Assembly (NCBI GenBank): GCA_003220345.1
Contig: QHSC01000117.1
Coordinates: 1-38,753 of the forward strand
Length of the DNA: 38,753 nucleotides
Direction: 5' to 3'
DNA from: Candidatus Rokuibacteriota bacterium
Lineage (GTDB): Bacteria > Methylomirabilota > Methylomirabilia > Rokubacteriales > CSP1-6
The notes below the pieces were generated by a model, which made no database searches, had not been told where the DNA came from, and saw only the letters and a list, made by a program, of their open reading frames with translations. The translations under genes and the position numbers were made by a program. Positions 1-8,152 of the stretch are shown in pieces; position 1 is the first letter of the stretch, and every line of letters begins with the position of its first letter.

Positions 1-859
1 GACTGCCCGGGCCCCGCCGGTCCATGACCGCGCCCATCTTCTGGACCTGTGCCTCGAAGTCGGCGGTGACCGCTTCGGGGTAGACCAGATCGAACGTGCC
101 CTTTTCGAGACCGATCAGCTTGGTGGCGTCCTCGGGCACGTCGAACCAGTGCACCTCGTCGATCTGCGGCCGGCCCCCGCGGAATTGGTCGAAGGCCTTG
201 AGCACCACCTTCTCGCGCGGCGAATGCCGATCGAAGTAGAACGGCCCCGTGCCGATGGGATTCCACTTGAACTGCTCGCCGTGCTTCTCGACGGCCTTTT
301 TCGACACGATGTAGCCCTGCTGGTAGCCAGCCATCCGAAGCGGGAACACCGGGTCGAAGGCCTTGAGGGTGATCTGCACTGTGTACGGGTCGACGACCTC
401 GATGGCCTTGATCACCTCGAGGTTGACGCCGAAGCGCGTGCCCGGCGCCCTCCTGAGCTGCCGCTCGAAGCTGAACTTCACGTCCTCGGCCGTCAGCTCG
501 CCGAAGCCCTTGTGGAACTGGACTCCGCGGCGAAGCTTGAACGTCCACAGGGTGCCGTCGGGAGAGATCGTCCAGCTCTCGGCCAGATCTGGCTCGACCT
601 CGGCCGTCGTGACCTTGCCGTCCTTGATGGCGAACCGCGTCAGCCCCCGGTACAGGAAGCGAGAGATCGCCTGCGACTGGCCGATGGTGCTCGAGTGCGG
701 GTCGAGAGTGTCGGGCTCCTTGGCGGCGATGCTCACGACCTTCTTGCGCTGAGCCTCCGCTCCCGGCGGCGCGCCCAGGGCCAGGAGCGTGAGGGCGGCA
801 ACGATGGCTACGCCCGCGGAGAGCGCCAGGGCGAACCGTCGCCGAATGTCGCGCGGCAT
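1..859 (-). CDS. ABC transporter substrate-binding protein, family 5 (peptide/nickel type), 3' end outside window
   Basis: The minus-strand frame opens at ATG 859 and runs off the left edge, giving 286 codons of what is normally a protein of about 500-550 residues. The N-terminus has arginines followed by a long hydrophobic stretch and an Ala-rich cleavage region (about residues 6-36), so it should be exported. The body has the family-5 SBP pattern: a KEPDTLDPH segment, LAESWTISPDGT, then a LTAEDVKFSFER block near residue 125. These proteins bind oligopeptides, nickel or other small molecules for an ABC importer. The permeases are not visible and would lie to the left. A good ribosome-binding site (GGGGAAGG) precedes the ATG. 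The ligand cannot be told from sequence. Confidence 0.9.
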   Translation of the reverse strand, partial: MPRDIRRRFALALSAGVAIVAALTLLALGAPPGAEAQRKKVVSIAAKEPDTLDPHSSTIGQSQAISRFLYRGLTRFAIKDGKVTTAEVEPDLAESWTISPDGTLWTFKLRRGVQFHKGFGELTAEDVKFSFERQLRRAPGTRFGVNLEVIKAIEVVDPYTVQITLKAFDPVFPLRMAGYQQGYIVSKKAVEKHGEQFKWNPIGTGPFYFDRHSPREKVVLKAFDQFRGGRPQIDEVHWFDVPEDATKLIGLEKGTFDLVYPEAVTADFEAQVQKMGAVMDRRGPGS

Positions 860-1028
860 GGGCCTTCCCCTTTCACAGGCCAGGAGCTGCGGCGTGGCGG
901 GCCCTGACCCCTCGTCGGCGGTAGTCTGCAGGCAGCATGTTACGCCCAATCACCGGGCATCCGACGCGGCAGCGCACGATCAGTCCCTGGTCGCGATGGG
1001 GCGGCCGCCGACGGCCGCTCCCGACACA

Positions 1029-1060
1029 CCACGGGCGCCGAGGAGGCTCGGCGCCCGTGG
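1029..1060 (-). terminator. Strong hairpin downstream of the PEP-CTERM gene
   Basis: A perfect 14-bp inverted repeat (arms 1029-1042 and 1047-1060) with a 4-nt loop lies about 50 nt after the stop of the minus-strand gene at 1107. No clear U-run follows, so it may be a terminator or an RNA 3'-end stabiliser. Confidence 0.55.
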
Positions 1061-1106
1061 ACGGTCAGGGTTGGACCAGCGTCATTGACGGAGGTGTGTC
1101 CTCCGA

Positions 1107-2402
1107 TCAGCGGAGCCGTCGACGCAAGCTCAGGCCACCCACTCCGATCAGCCCGACGCCAAGCAGCAGGAGCGAGCCCGGCTCGGGCACGCCGAAGACC
1201 CCTATGCAACCGAGGGGGCAGATGCTGTTCACAGCGGTTCCGAAACTGCCGCCGAAGGGCACGAAGACCTCGCCCGAGACCGGGTCCACCGCCACCGAAT
1301 GGTCCCCCGGCGTCGTGCGTACATTCTGCAAGAAGGTCTCGGTCAAGCCATCGATGATACCCAGGACCGGCCCGCCAGGGTTGAGGCGGGCGGCGAGGAA
1401 GTACCGATTGGTGGTGGGATCGAACCACACCATGTCCTCCCCGCTGACCTGAGGGAAGGCCTTCGTGGACCCGTTCCCGCCGTTGGCATTAGGATCCAAG
1501 AGGATCGACTGGCTGGCCACGCCGCAGCCAACCATCAGCTTGCCGTTCGCACCCAGGGCGAGGCCCGCGGGAGAGCACGCGGCGAAGGCCCCAAGACCGG
1601 CGCTACCGAAGTCGTAGACGTGCGTCACGTTCCCGGAGATGTCCAGCATGGCGACGCCCCCAGGGCCCCCGCCATTGAGCTCCGGAATGGAGATGAAGAA
1701 CCTCCCGCCGTGGCTCGGATCCCACACAGACTGCTCGATGCCATTGGTAGCGTTGGGGGCGTTGTGCCCGTCGGCGTTCGCTCCATTGAAGGTGATCTTC
1801 GTCACGATGGCCCTGGTCTGCGTGTCGACGAGTGTCGCGAAGGGCGGGCTGGCGGCGTTGTTGGCGACGAGGAGCAGATGATCCCGTGGATCGAAGGCCA
1901 TCTCGTCGACGCGGGTGGCGGGCACGGCGCCGGTGTTGATCGGAGTGCCACTGAGTTGCGGCGAGCCCGGCAGTGTGAGATCGAACCCCTTGAGCAGGCT
2001 GGGACCGTCCCCCGCCCACAGCTGCTTGGCGCCGCCGAAGTTCGCGACGACCACCCCGTCAGGCCCCGAGATGTCGTTGTTGACGGTGGCGGGATTGACA
2101 GGCTGGGGTTGGATGCCGACGAAGCTACCCACTCTTCCCACGAAACTATTCGTCTGCGCGGAGAAGATGTCCACCGACGCGTTGGATCGATCGGCGAGGT
2201 ACATCAACTGCGTGGTCCCGTCGAAATACGCGATGTCGTAGCCGGTGAAGGCTCCGCCTTGGACATTCCCCGCCGGGTTGGACGGGACCGGGATGGTGGT
2301 GAGCAGGACGTAGACCGGCGCCGCGTGACCAGGGGCGGCGCCGAGCCCAGGCATGAGGAAGAGCAAGACCAAGAGCAGCGACCAAGTCGTTTTGCGGGGC
2401 AT
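1107..2402 (-). CDS. PEP-CTERM sorting-domain protein with a beta-propeller-like body
   Basis: The 431-residue protein has an N-terminal signal peptide (basic start, leucine-rich core to about residue 28). It ends in a classic PEP-CTERM tail: VPEP at about 405-408, a Leu/Gly/Val membrane segment, then an Arg-rich end (LRRRLR). PEP-CTERM tails are recognised by exosortase for processing and surface attachment. The body has recurring YLADRSNASVDIFS-like and LLVANNAA-like stretches, suggesting a YVTN/NHL-type beta-propeller; this is inferred from pattern only. AAGGAG lies 8 nt before the ATG. No exosortase gene is in the window, so the sorting enzyme must be elsewhere. The gene looks monocistronic, with a strong hairpin after it. 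Confidence 0.85.
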   Translation of the reverse strand: MPRKTTWSLLLVLLFLMPGLGAAPGHAAPVYVLLTTIPVPSNPAGNVQGGAFTGYDIAYFDGTTQLMYLADRSNASVDIFSAQTNSFVGRVGSFVGIQPQPVNPATVNNDISGPDGVVVANFGGAKQLWAGDGPSLLKGFDLTLPGSPQLSGTPINTGAVPATRVDEMAFDPRDHLLLVANNAASPPFATLVDTQTRAIVTKITFNGANADGHNAPNATNGIEQSVWDPSHGGRFFISIPELNGGGPGGVAMLDISGNVTHVYDFGSAGLGAFAACSPAGLALGANGKLMVGCGVASQSILLDPNANGGNGSTKAFPQVSGEDMVWFDPTTNRYFLAARLNPGGPVLGIIDGLTETFLQNVRTTPGDHSVAVDPVSGEVFVPFGGSFGTAVNSICPLGCIGVFGVPEPGSLLLLGVGLIGVGGLSLRRRLR

Positions 2403-2651
2403 CGATGGGTCTCCTTGATCCTGATGAGGACGGTACGGACTCTCGGGTGCCTCGTCACTCCAGGCGAAGATTCTGTCAATATCTCCGTCATCGCTATCTT
2501 GGGTGGCCGAAGCAGGAACAGAGGGATGTCAAGCACGAGCATCCCGTCGGGCATGTGCAACTGGCGCCCCGTCCTGGGCTCGGCGGCGCTCGAGACGAGG
2601 CTCGCCAACCAGGACGTTCCTACTCAGGTGTTGTCGGGTATGACTCGCTGA

Positions 2652-2945
2652 CTAGGCGATCGGGGGACTACGACTCGGCGGGAGATCGAACGAGTGCGAA
2701 GGATCGAGCGAACCTGCAGGCGAAGGTAAAACTTGCCATGTGCCGTCGGAGCCTAGAGCAGCGGAGGGTGAAATCGTCACTCCGTCGATGGAGAGCAGAG
2801 CGAGGACGGCGTCATCGAAGTCGCCGCGGTCGTAGATGCCGGGAATCCAGGTCGGATCGGGCGGGCTAGCGTGGGCGAGACAGATCACCGAGACAACGAG
2901 AGCAGCGAGGAAGAAAATACCGACCGCGTAACTCCGACGCACCAC
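2652..2945 (-). CDS. Small secreted protein of unknown function
   Basis: This frame encodes a short protein with a basic N-terminus (VVRRS), a hydrophobic signal segment ending in LAHA, and a mature part beginning SPPDPTWIPGIYDRGDFDDAV. The Trp-Ile-Pro-Gly-Ile-Tyr-Asp and Asp-Phe-Asp-Asp stretches look like a conserved core, but I cannot name the family with certainty. I chose the GTG at 2945 because it puts the signal peptide at the N-terminus. An ATG at 3092 in the same frame would add 49 residues unlike a signal peptide. No strong ribosome-binding site is visible for either start. It lies 249 nt upstream of the PEP-CTERM gene in the same orientation, so the two could be co-expressed. Confidence 0.5.
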   Translation of the reverse strand: MVRRSYAVGIFFLAALVVSVICLAHASPPDPTWIPGIYDRGDFDDAVLALLSIDGVTISPSAALGSDGTWQVLPSPAGSLDPSHSFDLPPSRSPPIA

Positions 2946-3297
2946 TCGCTGGGTTCGAGACGTCAGTGGCCTCTCACGACGACGATGACGGAACGAGGAG
3001 AGCAAAGCCACCACTCGAATCCCCTGTCGAAAAGCTGAACAAGAGCAAGGTTTCCGGCCGTCGATTTCCTGCGGCAGCATCCCGGATGCCACGTGATCGA
3101 TCGCCGTGTTCTCCGGAGGTTATGCGCGGGCCGATGGTGGACCTTTCTGGCCTTGTAAAGTTGCCCGACGACACTTCTCCGGCAACGCGAGCGCCGCTGG
3201 CGCCGTGGTGGTAGGTTGCGGGCTACATGCTCCGGTTCATCTGGTATCCGACAAGGCAGATCACGGGCCGTCCTGATCGAAGGAGGCATCCACGGCA
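2946..3297. other. Intergenic stretch between divergent genes
   Basis: I see no convincing gene, RNA or repeat in these 352 nt between the minus-strand small secreted protein and the plus-strand MmgE/PrpD gene. It probably carries the promoters of both. The only clear signal is the AAGGAGG ribosome-binding site about 11 nt before the ATG at 3298. Confidence 0.4.
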
Positions 3298-4592
3298 ATG
3301 ACGTCTCTCAGCCGCCAGCTCGCCCGGTGGGTCGCTGCGCTACGCTATGAAGACCTGCCGCCGGCCGTGGTCGATCGGGCCAAGGGCGTCACCCTGCACA
3401 GCCTCGCCTCCGTGCTCCTGGGCTCTCGGACACCCGGTGGCCGGCAGGCCGTGAAGCTCATCACCGAGGAAGAAGCGGGCGTGCGCAGCGGCGCCACGAT
3501 CATGGTGGACGGGGCGACGGTGACGAAGGGCGGGGCCGCCTTCGCCAATGCGGAGATGGCGATGGCGGGTGGCAAGTGGGACACGTTCCGGATGCTGACC
3601 CACCCGGGCACCAGCATCCTCCCGGGCGCCGTCGTCGCGGCGGAGACCGCGGGAGTGTCGGGAAAGGATTTCATCACGGGGGGCCCGCCGTCGCCGCCGC
3701 CAAGATCCTCGGGCTCACCGAGGACCAGGTGAACAGCACGATCGCTCTGTGCGCCAGCCTGGCCAGCGGCAATCTGGAAGGGGCCCGGAGCGGTGGGCGC
3801 GCCCTGCGCGAGGGCGCGGCCGTGCGCAACGCGATGCTGGCCGTCGCCCTCGCGAAGGAAGGACATCCCGGCGGCGAGACCGTGCTCGAGGGCGACGCCG
3901 GCTTCTATCATGCCTACGCCGGCAACAACCGGGGGCAGCTCACGTACAGCTTCGTGGGTGACACCCGGACCAGCCTCGACAAGGTCACCGCCGGACTAGG
4001 GACGGACTGGATGTTCCTCGAGACGCTCTACCGGATCTATTACACGGCCGGCTACAATATCGCCCACGTCGACGTCACCGCGAAGCTCTGCGAAGAGCAC
4101 GACATCCGCGTTGCTGATATCGATCGCATCGAGGCCGTGGTGAACTGGCTCGAGACACAGTATCCGAGCCCGGCCTTCCCGAGTCGGCGGGAAGACACCG
4201 TGGCCGAGCCGGGAAGCACCGCGTATTTCACCGCGTACGGCGCCGTGAAGCGCGGATTCTCCGCGGTGCGACAGGCCGACCCGAGTGGCGCCGGCGATCC
4301 GCCCGAGGTGCTGGAGCTCATGAAGCGGGTGACGATCATCCCGTCGCACACCATGACGCTCTTCGGTCCCCGCATCACGATCCACACCAAGGACGGCAAG
4401 ACCTACACCAAGCAATCCACCGGGCGCGAGTTCATGTGGGACTTCGACGAGGAGGTTCGACGGATTCGCGAGATCGTGCCCGCCTTGCCGATCCCGGCGG
4501 CGCAGTTCGAGGAGATCATCGCGACCTGTCGCGACCTCGACGGCCAGGACCGGGCCGATCGGCTCGTGCGCCTGACGCTCGAGAAGCGATAA
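3298..4592 (+). pseudogene. MmgE/PrpD family protein, broken by an internal deletion and frameshift
   Basis: MmgE/PrpD proteins include 2-methylcitrate dehydratase and cis-aconitate decarboxylase, and are usually about 450 residues. The first frame (3298 onward) gives the N-terminal half: LARWVAALRYEDLPPAVVDRAK, the ANAEMAMAGGKWD segment, HPGTSILPGAV. It then goes out of frame at about 3680. The rest, from GFHHGGPAVAAAKILGL to the stop at 4592, is in another frame and looks intact (LASGNLEGARSGGRA, YNIAHVDVTAKL, then the C-terminal domain). Compared with the usual family layout, about 30-35 residues between SGKDFIT and GFH are missing, so this is a deletion with loss of frame. The near-identical GGATTTCATCACGG-type ends suggest a deletion between short repeats. 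It may be a pseudogene or an assembly error. Confidence 0.8.
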
Positions 4593-4610
4593 GATTGGAG
4601 AATCACTGAC

Positions 4611-5516
4611 ATGAACATCCCGCTGGGAATGTCGCTGCCGCATCGCTCTCCCGATCCGATCGACATGACGGCGGTGCGCGAGGTCGCCCAGCGCGCCGAG
4701 GCCCTGGGGTTCCGCGACCTGTGGGTGACCGAGAACGCGGTGGACCACGTGTATTCCTTCGATCCTGCCGTCGTGCTGACGTACGCCGCGGCGGTGACGA
4801 CGAAGATCCGCCTCGGGGTGGCCGTGTCCGTGCTGCCCATCCGCAATCCCATCCACGTCGCGCACCAGGTGGCTACGCTCGACTACGTGAGCAACGGCCG
4901 CGCGATCCTGGGCGTGGGGCTGGGCCGGAACCATCACTACGCCGAGTTCCAGATCCCGACGGAGCGGCGCGTGCGGCGATTCAAGGAAGGGGTCGAGCTG
5001 ATCAAGGCCCTGTGGACCGAGCCGAAGGTCACCTACCGGGGAGACTTCTACAAGCTCGACGCCGGCACGATGGTCCTCAAGCCGGTGCAGAAGCCGCACC
5101 CGCCGATCTGGCTCGGCGGCGACCATCCCGACGCGGTCCGCCGCGCGGTGACCGTCGCCGATGGCTGGATGGGCTCCGGCGGCTCGAGCACGGAGACGTT
5201 TTCACGCTGCGTTCCGATACTGAGGGCAGAGCTCGAGAAGGCCGGCCGCGATCCGGCGACGTACCCGATCTCCAAGCGCGTGTTCATGTCCGTGCACGAA
5301 CGCGCGGACGTGGCCAGGGACGAGCTCAACCGCTGGTTCACCACCGTCTATCGGAACCCCGCGGGGACCGACGCGTCGGGCATCCACGGCACGGCAGACC
5401 AAGTAAGGGAGCGCCTGGAAAAGCTGGTCGCTCTCGGCGCCAACCACCTCCTTCTCAACCCCGTCTGCCGCTACGCCGAGCAAGTGGAAGCCCTCGCCGC
5501 GCTCGTTGCATCATGA
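4611..5516 (+). CDS. LLM-class flavin-dependent oxidoreductase (luciferase-like)
   Basis: The 301-residue protein has a bacterial luciferase-like TIM-barrel pattern: an N-terminal AQRAEALGFRDLWVTEN segment, RLGVAVSVLPIRNPIHVAHQVATLDYVSNGRAILGVGLG, then a RFKEGVELIKALWTEP helix and KPHPPIWLGG. These enzymes use reduced flavin (FMN or F420) to oxidise or reduce small organic substrates; the substrate here is unknown. The start is 18 nt after the MmgE/PrpD stop with GGAG upstream. Its stop overlaps the ATG of the SBP gene (ATGA), so the two are translationally coupled. A transporter SBP and an FAH hydrolase follow, which suggests a catabolic operon. Confidence 0.88.
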   Translation: MNIPLGMSLPHRSPDPIDMTAVREVAQRAEALGFRDLWVTENAVDHVYSFDPAVVLTYAAAVTTKIRLGVAVSVLPIRNPIHVAHQVATLDYVSNGRAILGVGLGRNHHYAEFQIPTERRVRRFKEGVELIKALWTEPKVTYRGDFYKLDAGTMVLKPVQKPHPPIWLGGDHPDAVRRAVTVADGWMGSGGSSTETFSRCVPILRAELEKAGRDPATYPISKRVFMSVHERADVARDELNRWFTTVYRNPAGTDASGIHGTADQVRERLEKLVALGANHLLLNPVCRYAEQVEALAALVAS

Positions 5517-7048
5517 AACGCGCCCGAGGGCTCTTCGCCGCGCTGGTCATCCTGGTGCTGTCGACCGTCGCTACCGCGCCCGCTGCCGCCTCCGAAGGTC
5601 AGCTGACCTGGGCGATCCACTTCTCGCTGGCCCCGACGTTCTTCGATCCTGCCGAGACCCCCGGGATCATCACGCCCTTTCTGGTCCTGTACGCGCTTCA
5701 CGACGCGTTGGTGAAGCCCATGCCGGGAAAGCCGCAGGCGGGGAGCCTGGCCGAGTCCTGGAGCGTCTCCCCCGACGGCCTCGTCTACGAGTTCACCCTT
5801 CGGCCAGGCGTCAAATTCCACAACGGCGACCCCGTCACCGCCGACGACGTGAAGTTTTCGTTCGAGCGCTACAAGGGCGCGGCGGCGACGACCTTGAAGA
5901 ATCACGTGGCGGCCGTGGAGATCGTCGACCCGCTCCGGGTCCGGTTCCGCCTCAAGACTCCGTGGCCCGAGTTCATGACGTTCTACGGGACACCCGCCAC
6001 GGGGGCGGCCTGGATCGTGCCCAGAAAATACGTCGAGAAGGTCGGCGACGATGGGTTCAAGAAAGCGCCCGTGGGCGCCGGTCCCTATCGGTTCGTCTCC
6101 TTCACGCCCGGCGTCGAGCTCGTGCTCGAGGCGTACGAGCAGTACTGGCGCAAAGCCCCGAGCGTGAGGCGCCTGGTCTTCAAGTCGGTTGTCGACGAAA
6201 CCACCCGGCTGGCCATGCTCAAGCGCGGAGAGACCGACATCGCCTACTCGATCCGCGGAGAGCTCGCCGAAGAAATCCGCCGGACGCCGGGCCTCGCCCT
6301 CAAGCCCACGGGGGGCGCGTTCACGGAATGGGTCGTCTTCATCGACCAGTGGGACCCCAAGTCCCCCTGGGCGGATCGGCGCGTGCGGCTGGCGGCCAAC
6401 CACGCCATCGATCGCCAGGCCATCAATCAGGCGGAGTACCTCGGCCTCTCCAAGGTCACGGGGAGCATCATTCCTGTCGCCTTCGAGTTCGTCTGGCCCG
6501 CGCCGCTCTATCCCTATGATCCGCAGAAGGCGAAGCGGCTCCTCGCGGAGGCAGGCTACCCGAACGGCTTCGATGCCGGCCAGATCTCGGCGGACCTGGT
6601 GTACGCCCCCATCGCCGAGCTCGTCGGCAACTCCCTGCGGGCCGTAGGTATCCGCGTCAAGCTGCGACCCATGGAGCGGGCCGCGATCATCAAGGCGAAT
6701 CAGGAGAAGAAGCTCAAGAACCTCCATCGCCAGGGCAGCGCCGCCTTCGGCAACGCCGCCACTCGCATCGAGGCCTTCGTGGTCAGCGAGGGCATGTACG
6801 CCTACGGCGGCTACCCCGACATCGACGGGCTCTTCCGCGAGCAGGCCGCCGAGCCGGACCGCAAGAAGCGCGAGGCCATCCTCCACCGGATCCAGCAGCT
6901 CATGCACGAGAAGGCGATGTTCGCTCCGCTCTTCGAGCCCGCCTTCCTGAACGGTGTGGGTCCGCGGGTGGCGGAGTCCGGGCTGGGCCTGATCACGAAC
7001 CACGGATACTCCGCTCCGTACGAGGATCTGAAGCTCAAGGCGCGATGA
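5513..7048 (+). CDS. ABC transporter substrate-binding protein, family 5
   Basis: The 511-residue protein begins with a signal peptide (KRARGLFAALVILVLS, Ala-rich end near residue 27). It continues with a full family-5 SBP: DALVKPMPGKPQAGSLAESW, the VTADDVKFSFERY block, GAGPYRFVSFTPG and a C-terminal NEIxR-like lobe. It should bind a solute in the periplasm or outside the cell for an ABC importer whose permeases are not in this window. I chose ATG 5513 because it overlaps the LLM stop (ATGA) and starts the signal peptide; the open frame upstream to 4721 is an antecedent shadow of the LLM gene. It is clearly paralogous to the broken SBP at 14393-15876, sharing long blocks such as GTPATGAAWIVPRKYVEKVG. 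Confidence 0.9.
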   Translation: MKRARGLFAALVILVLSTVATAPAAASEGQLTWAIHFSLAPTFFDPAETPGIITPFLVLYALHDALVKPMPGKPQAGSLAESWSVSPDGLVYEFTLRPGVKFHNGDPVTADDVKFSFERYKGAAATTLKNHVAAVEIVDPLRVRFRLKTPWPEFMTFYGTPATGAAWIVPRKYVEKVGDDGFKKAPVGAGPYRFVSFTPGVELVLEAYEQYWRKAPSVRRLVFKSVVDETTRLAMLKRGETDIAYSIRGELAEEIRRTPGLALKPTGGAFTEWVVFIDQWDPKSPWADRRVRLAANHAIDRQAINQAEYLGLSKVTGSIIPVAFEFVWPAPLYPYDPQKAKRLLAEAGYPNGFDAGQISADLVYAPIAELVGNSLRAVGIRVKLRPMERAAIIKANQEKKLKNLHRQGSAAFGNAATRIEAFVVSEGMYAYGGYPDIDGLFREQAAEPDRKKREAILHRIQQLMHEKAMFAPLFEPAFLNGVGPRVAESGLGLITNHGYSAPYEDLKLKAR

Positions 7049-7085
7049 CGGCGAGCCAACGGAGGCGTCCCTTGAGGAGCGCATC

Positions 7086-8024
7086 GTGAAGCTGGTTCTC
7101 TTCGAGCTTCCGGGAAGAGGTGACGTCTGGCCGGGCGTGCTCACCGATCAGGGCGTGGTCAATGTGGCCGATGTGGTGCGGGTAGGCCACTCGCCCCAGC
7201 TGACTATGCAGGGCATCATCGACGACTTCGATCGGCTGCGTCCAGAGCTGGAGCGGCGGGTCAGGACGAGTGAGACCCTGCCCCTGTCTTCCGTCCGCCT
7301 ACGCGCGCCCCTGCCCCGGCCCGGCAAGATCCTCGCTTGCATCGCGAACTACTGGGAGCATGGTGCTCTCGAGGCCAGGCCGCTCAACATGTTTCTCAAG
7401 AGCTCGGATGCGGTGATCGGGCCCGGGGACACCATCGTGCTGCCGGAATTCACGGAGCCGTGGATCTTCATGCACGAAGCCGAGCTCGCCCTCGTCATCA
7501 AGGGACCGACCAAGATGGTCAAGCGCGAGGATTGGCGGCGCGCGGTCTTCGGCTATACGGGCATGATCGACGTGTCCGCGCGCGGCGAGGGCCGGCGGAC
7601 CTGGAAGACGGGGAGCTGGCTCGGGAAGTCGTTCGACACGTTCGCTCCCATCGGCCCGTGCATCGCCACCGCCGATGAGATCCCCAACCCCAACGATGTG
7701 CATGTGCAGTTCTGGGTGGATGGGCAGCTCCGTCACAACTACAACACGGACGACATGGAGCACCTGGTGCCGGAGCTGGTCGAGTTCGCCACGACGATCA
7801 TGACCCTCAACTCGGGCGACGTGATCGCCTGCGGCACCAACCACGAGGGCCTGGGTCCGCTGCAGGACGGCGAGGTCGTCGACTTCGAGATCCACGGGAT
7901 CGGCCGCATGCAGCTCCGCGTCCGTGATCCCCTCACGCGCTCCTGGGAGAAGGGCATCTACATGGGCGCCGACTCGACGAATCCCGAGGCGGTCAAGCGC
8001 AATCGACCACAGCCCGCGCCCTGA
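7086..8024 (+). CDS. Fumarylacetoacetate hydrolase (FAH) family protein
   Basis: The 312-residue protein has the FAH C-terminal domain: APLPRPGKILACIANYWEH (substrate-entry segment), MHEAELALVIKGP with the metal-binding glutamates, FGYTGMIDVSARG, then SGDVIACGTNHEGLGPLQDGEVVDFEI at the C-terminal end. Family members hydrolyse or decarboxylate 2-oxo or beta-diketo acids in aromatic and related catabolism, with a divalent metal. The start is GTG 7086, preceded by GAGGAG. It follows the SBP by 37 nt in the same direction. A fragment of a second copy of its 3' end lies at 14249-14305. The exact substrate is unknown. Confidence 0.88.
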   Translation: MKLVLFELPGRGDVWPGVLTDQGVVNVADVVRVGHSPQLTMQGIIDDFDRLRPELERRVRTSETLPLSSVRLRAPLPRPGKILACIANYWEHGALEARPLNMFLKSSDAVIGPGDTIVLPEFTEPWIFMHEAELALVIKGPTKMVKREDWRRAVFGYTGMIDVSARGEGRRTWKTGSWLGKSFDTFAPIGPCIATADEIPNPNDVHVQFWVDGQLRHNYNTDDMEHLVPELVEFATTIMTLNSGDVIACGTNHEGLGPLQDGEVVDFEIHGIGRMQLRVRDPLTRSWEKGIYMGADSTNPEAVKRNRPQPAP

Positions 8025-8034
8025 AGGCTCGCGG

Positions 8035-8063
8035 TTGCCGTCGTGGCTACCAGCAGATAGAAT
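8035..8063 (+). promoter_or_regulatory. Sigma-70-like promoter upstream of the LLM gene at 8153
   Basis: TTGCCG (8035-8040) and TAGAAT (8058-8063) are separated by 17 nt, a good match to the housekeeping consensus. The expected start of transcription is at about 8070-8072, directly at the ATG of a 26-codon ORF. It is based on motif match only. Confidence 0.5.
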
Positions 8064-8071
8064 TCCGCTGC

Positions 8072-8152
8072 ATGAGCATCGTCGACGAGTGGGTCATGGG
8101 GGCGCGGCGTGTGCGAGCGGCTCGGATGGCCGCCGCCGAAAGAGAGGCCTGA
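8072..8152 (+). CDS. Possible 26-residue leader peptide upstream of the LLM gene
   Basis: An ATG at 8072 opens a 26-codon frame (MSIVDEWVMGARRVRAARMA...), rich in Arg, Ala and Glu, whose TGA ends directly at the ATG of the next gene (8153). The predicted -10 box lies 8 nt upstream of this ATG, so the message could be leaderless. The abutting stop and start would allow translational coupling. No family is recognised and it may be a chance ORF. Confidence 0.3.
   Translation: MSIVDEWVMGARRVRAARMAAAEREA

Noticed and set aside
1299..2651. 450-codon plus-strand open frame opposite the PEP-CTERM gene
   Set aside because: It is antisense to a well-supported gene, has Arg/Gly/Val-rich composition and no domain pattern; long antisense frames are expected at this GC content.
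2403..2651. Perfect TTGACA box upstream of the PEP-CTERM gene on the minus strand
   Set aside because: No -10 box is found at 16-18 nt, so I did not call a promoter.
4721..5512. 264-codon N-terminal extension of the SBP at 5513
   Set aside because: It overlaps the LLM gene in another frame and would bury the signal peptide.
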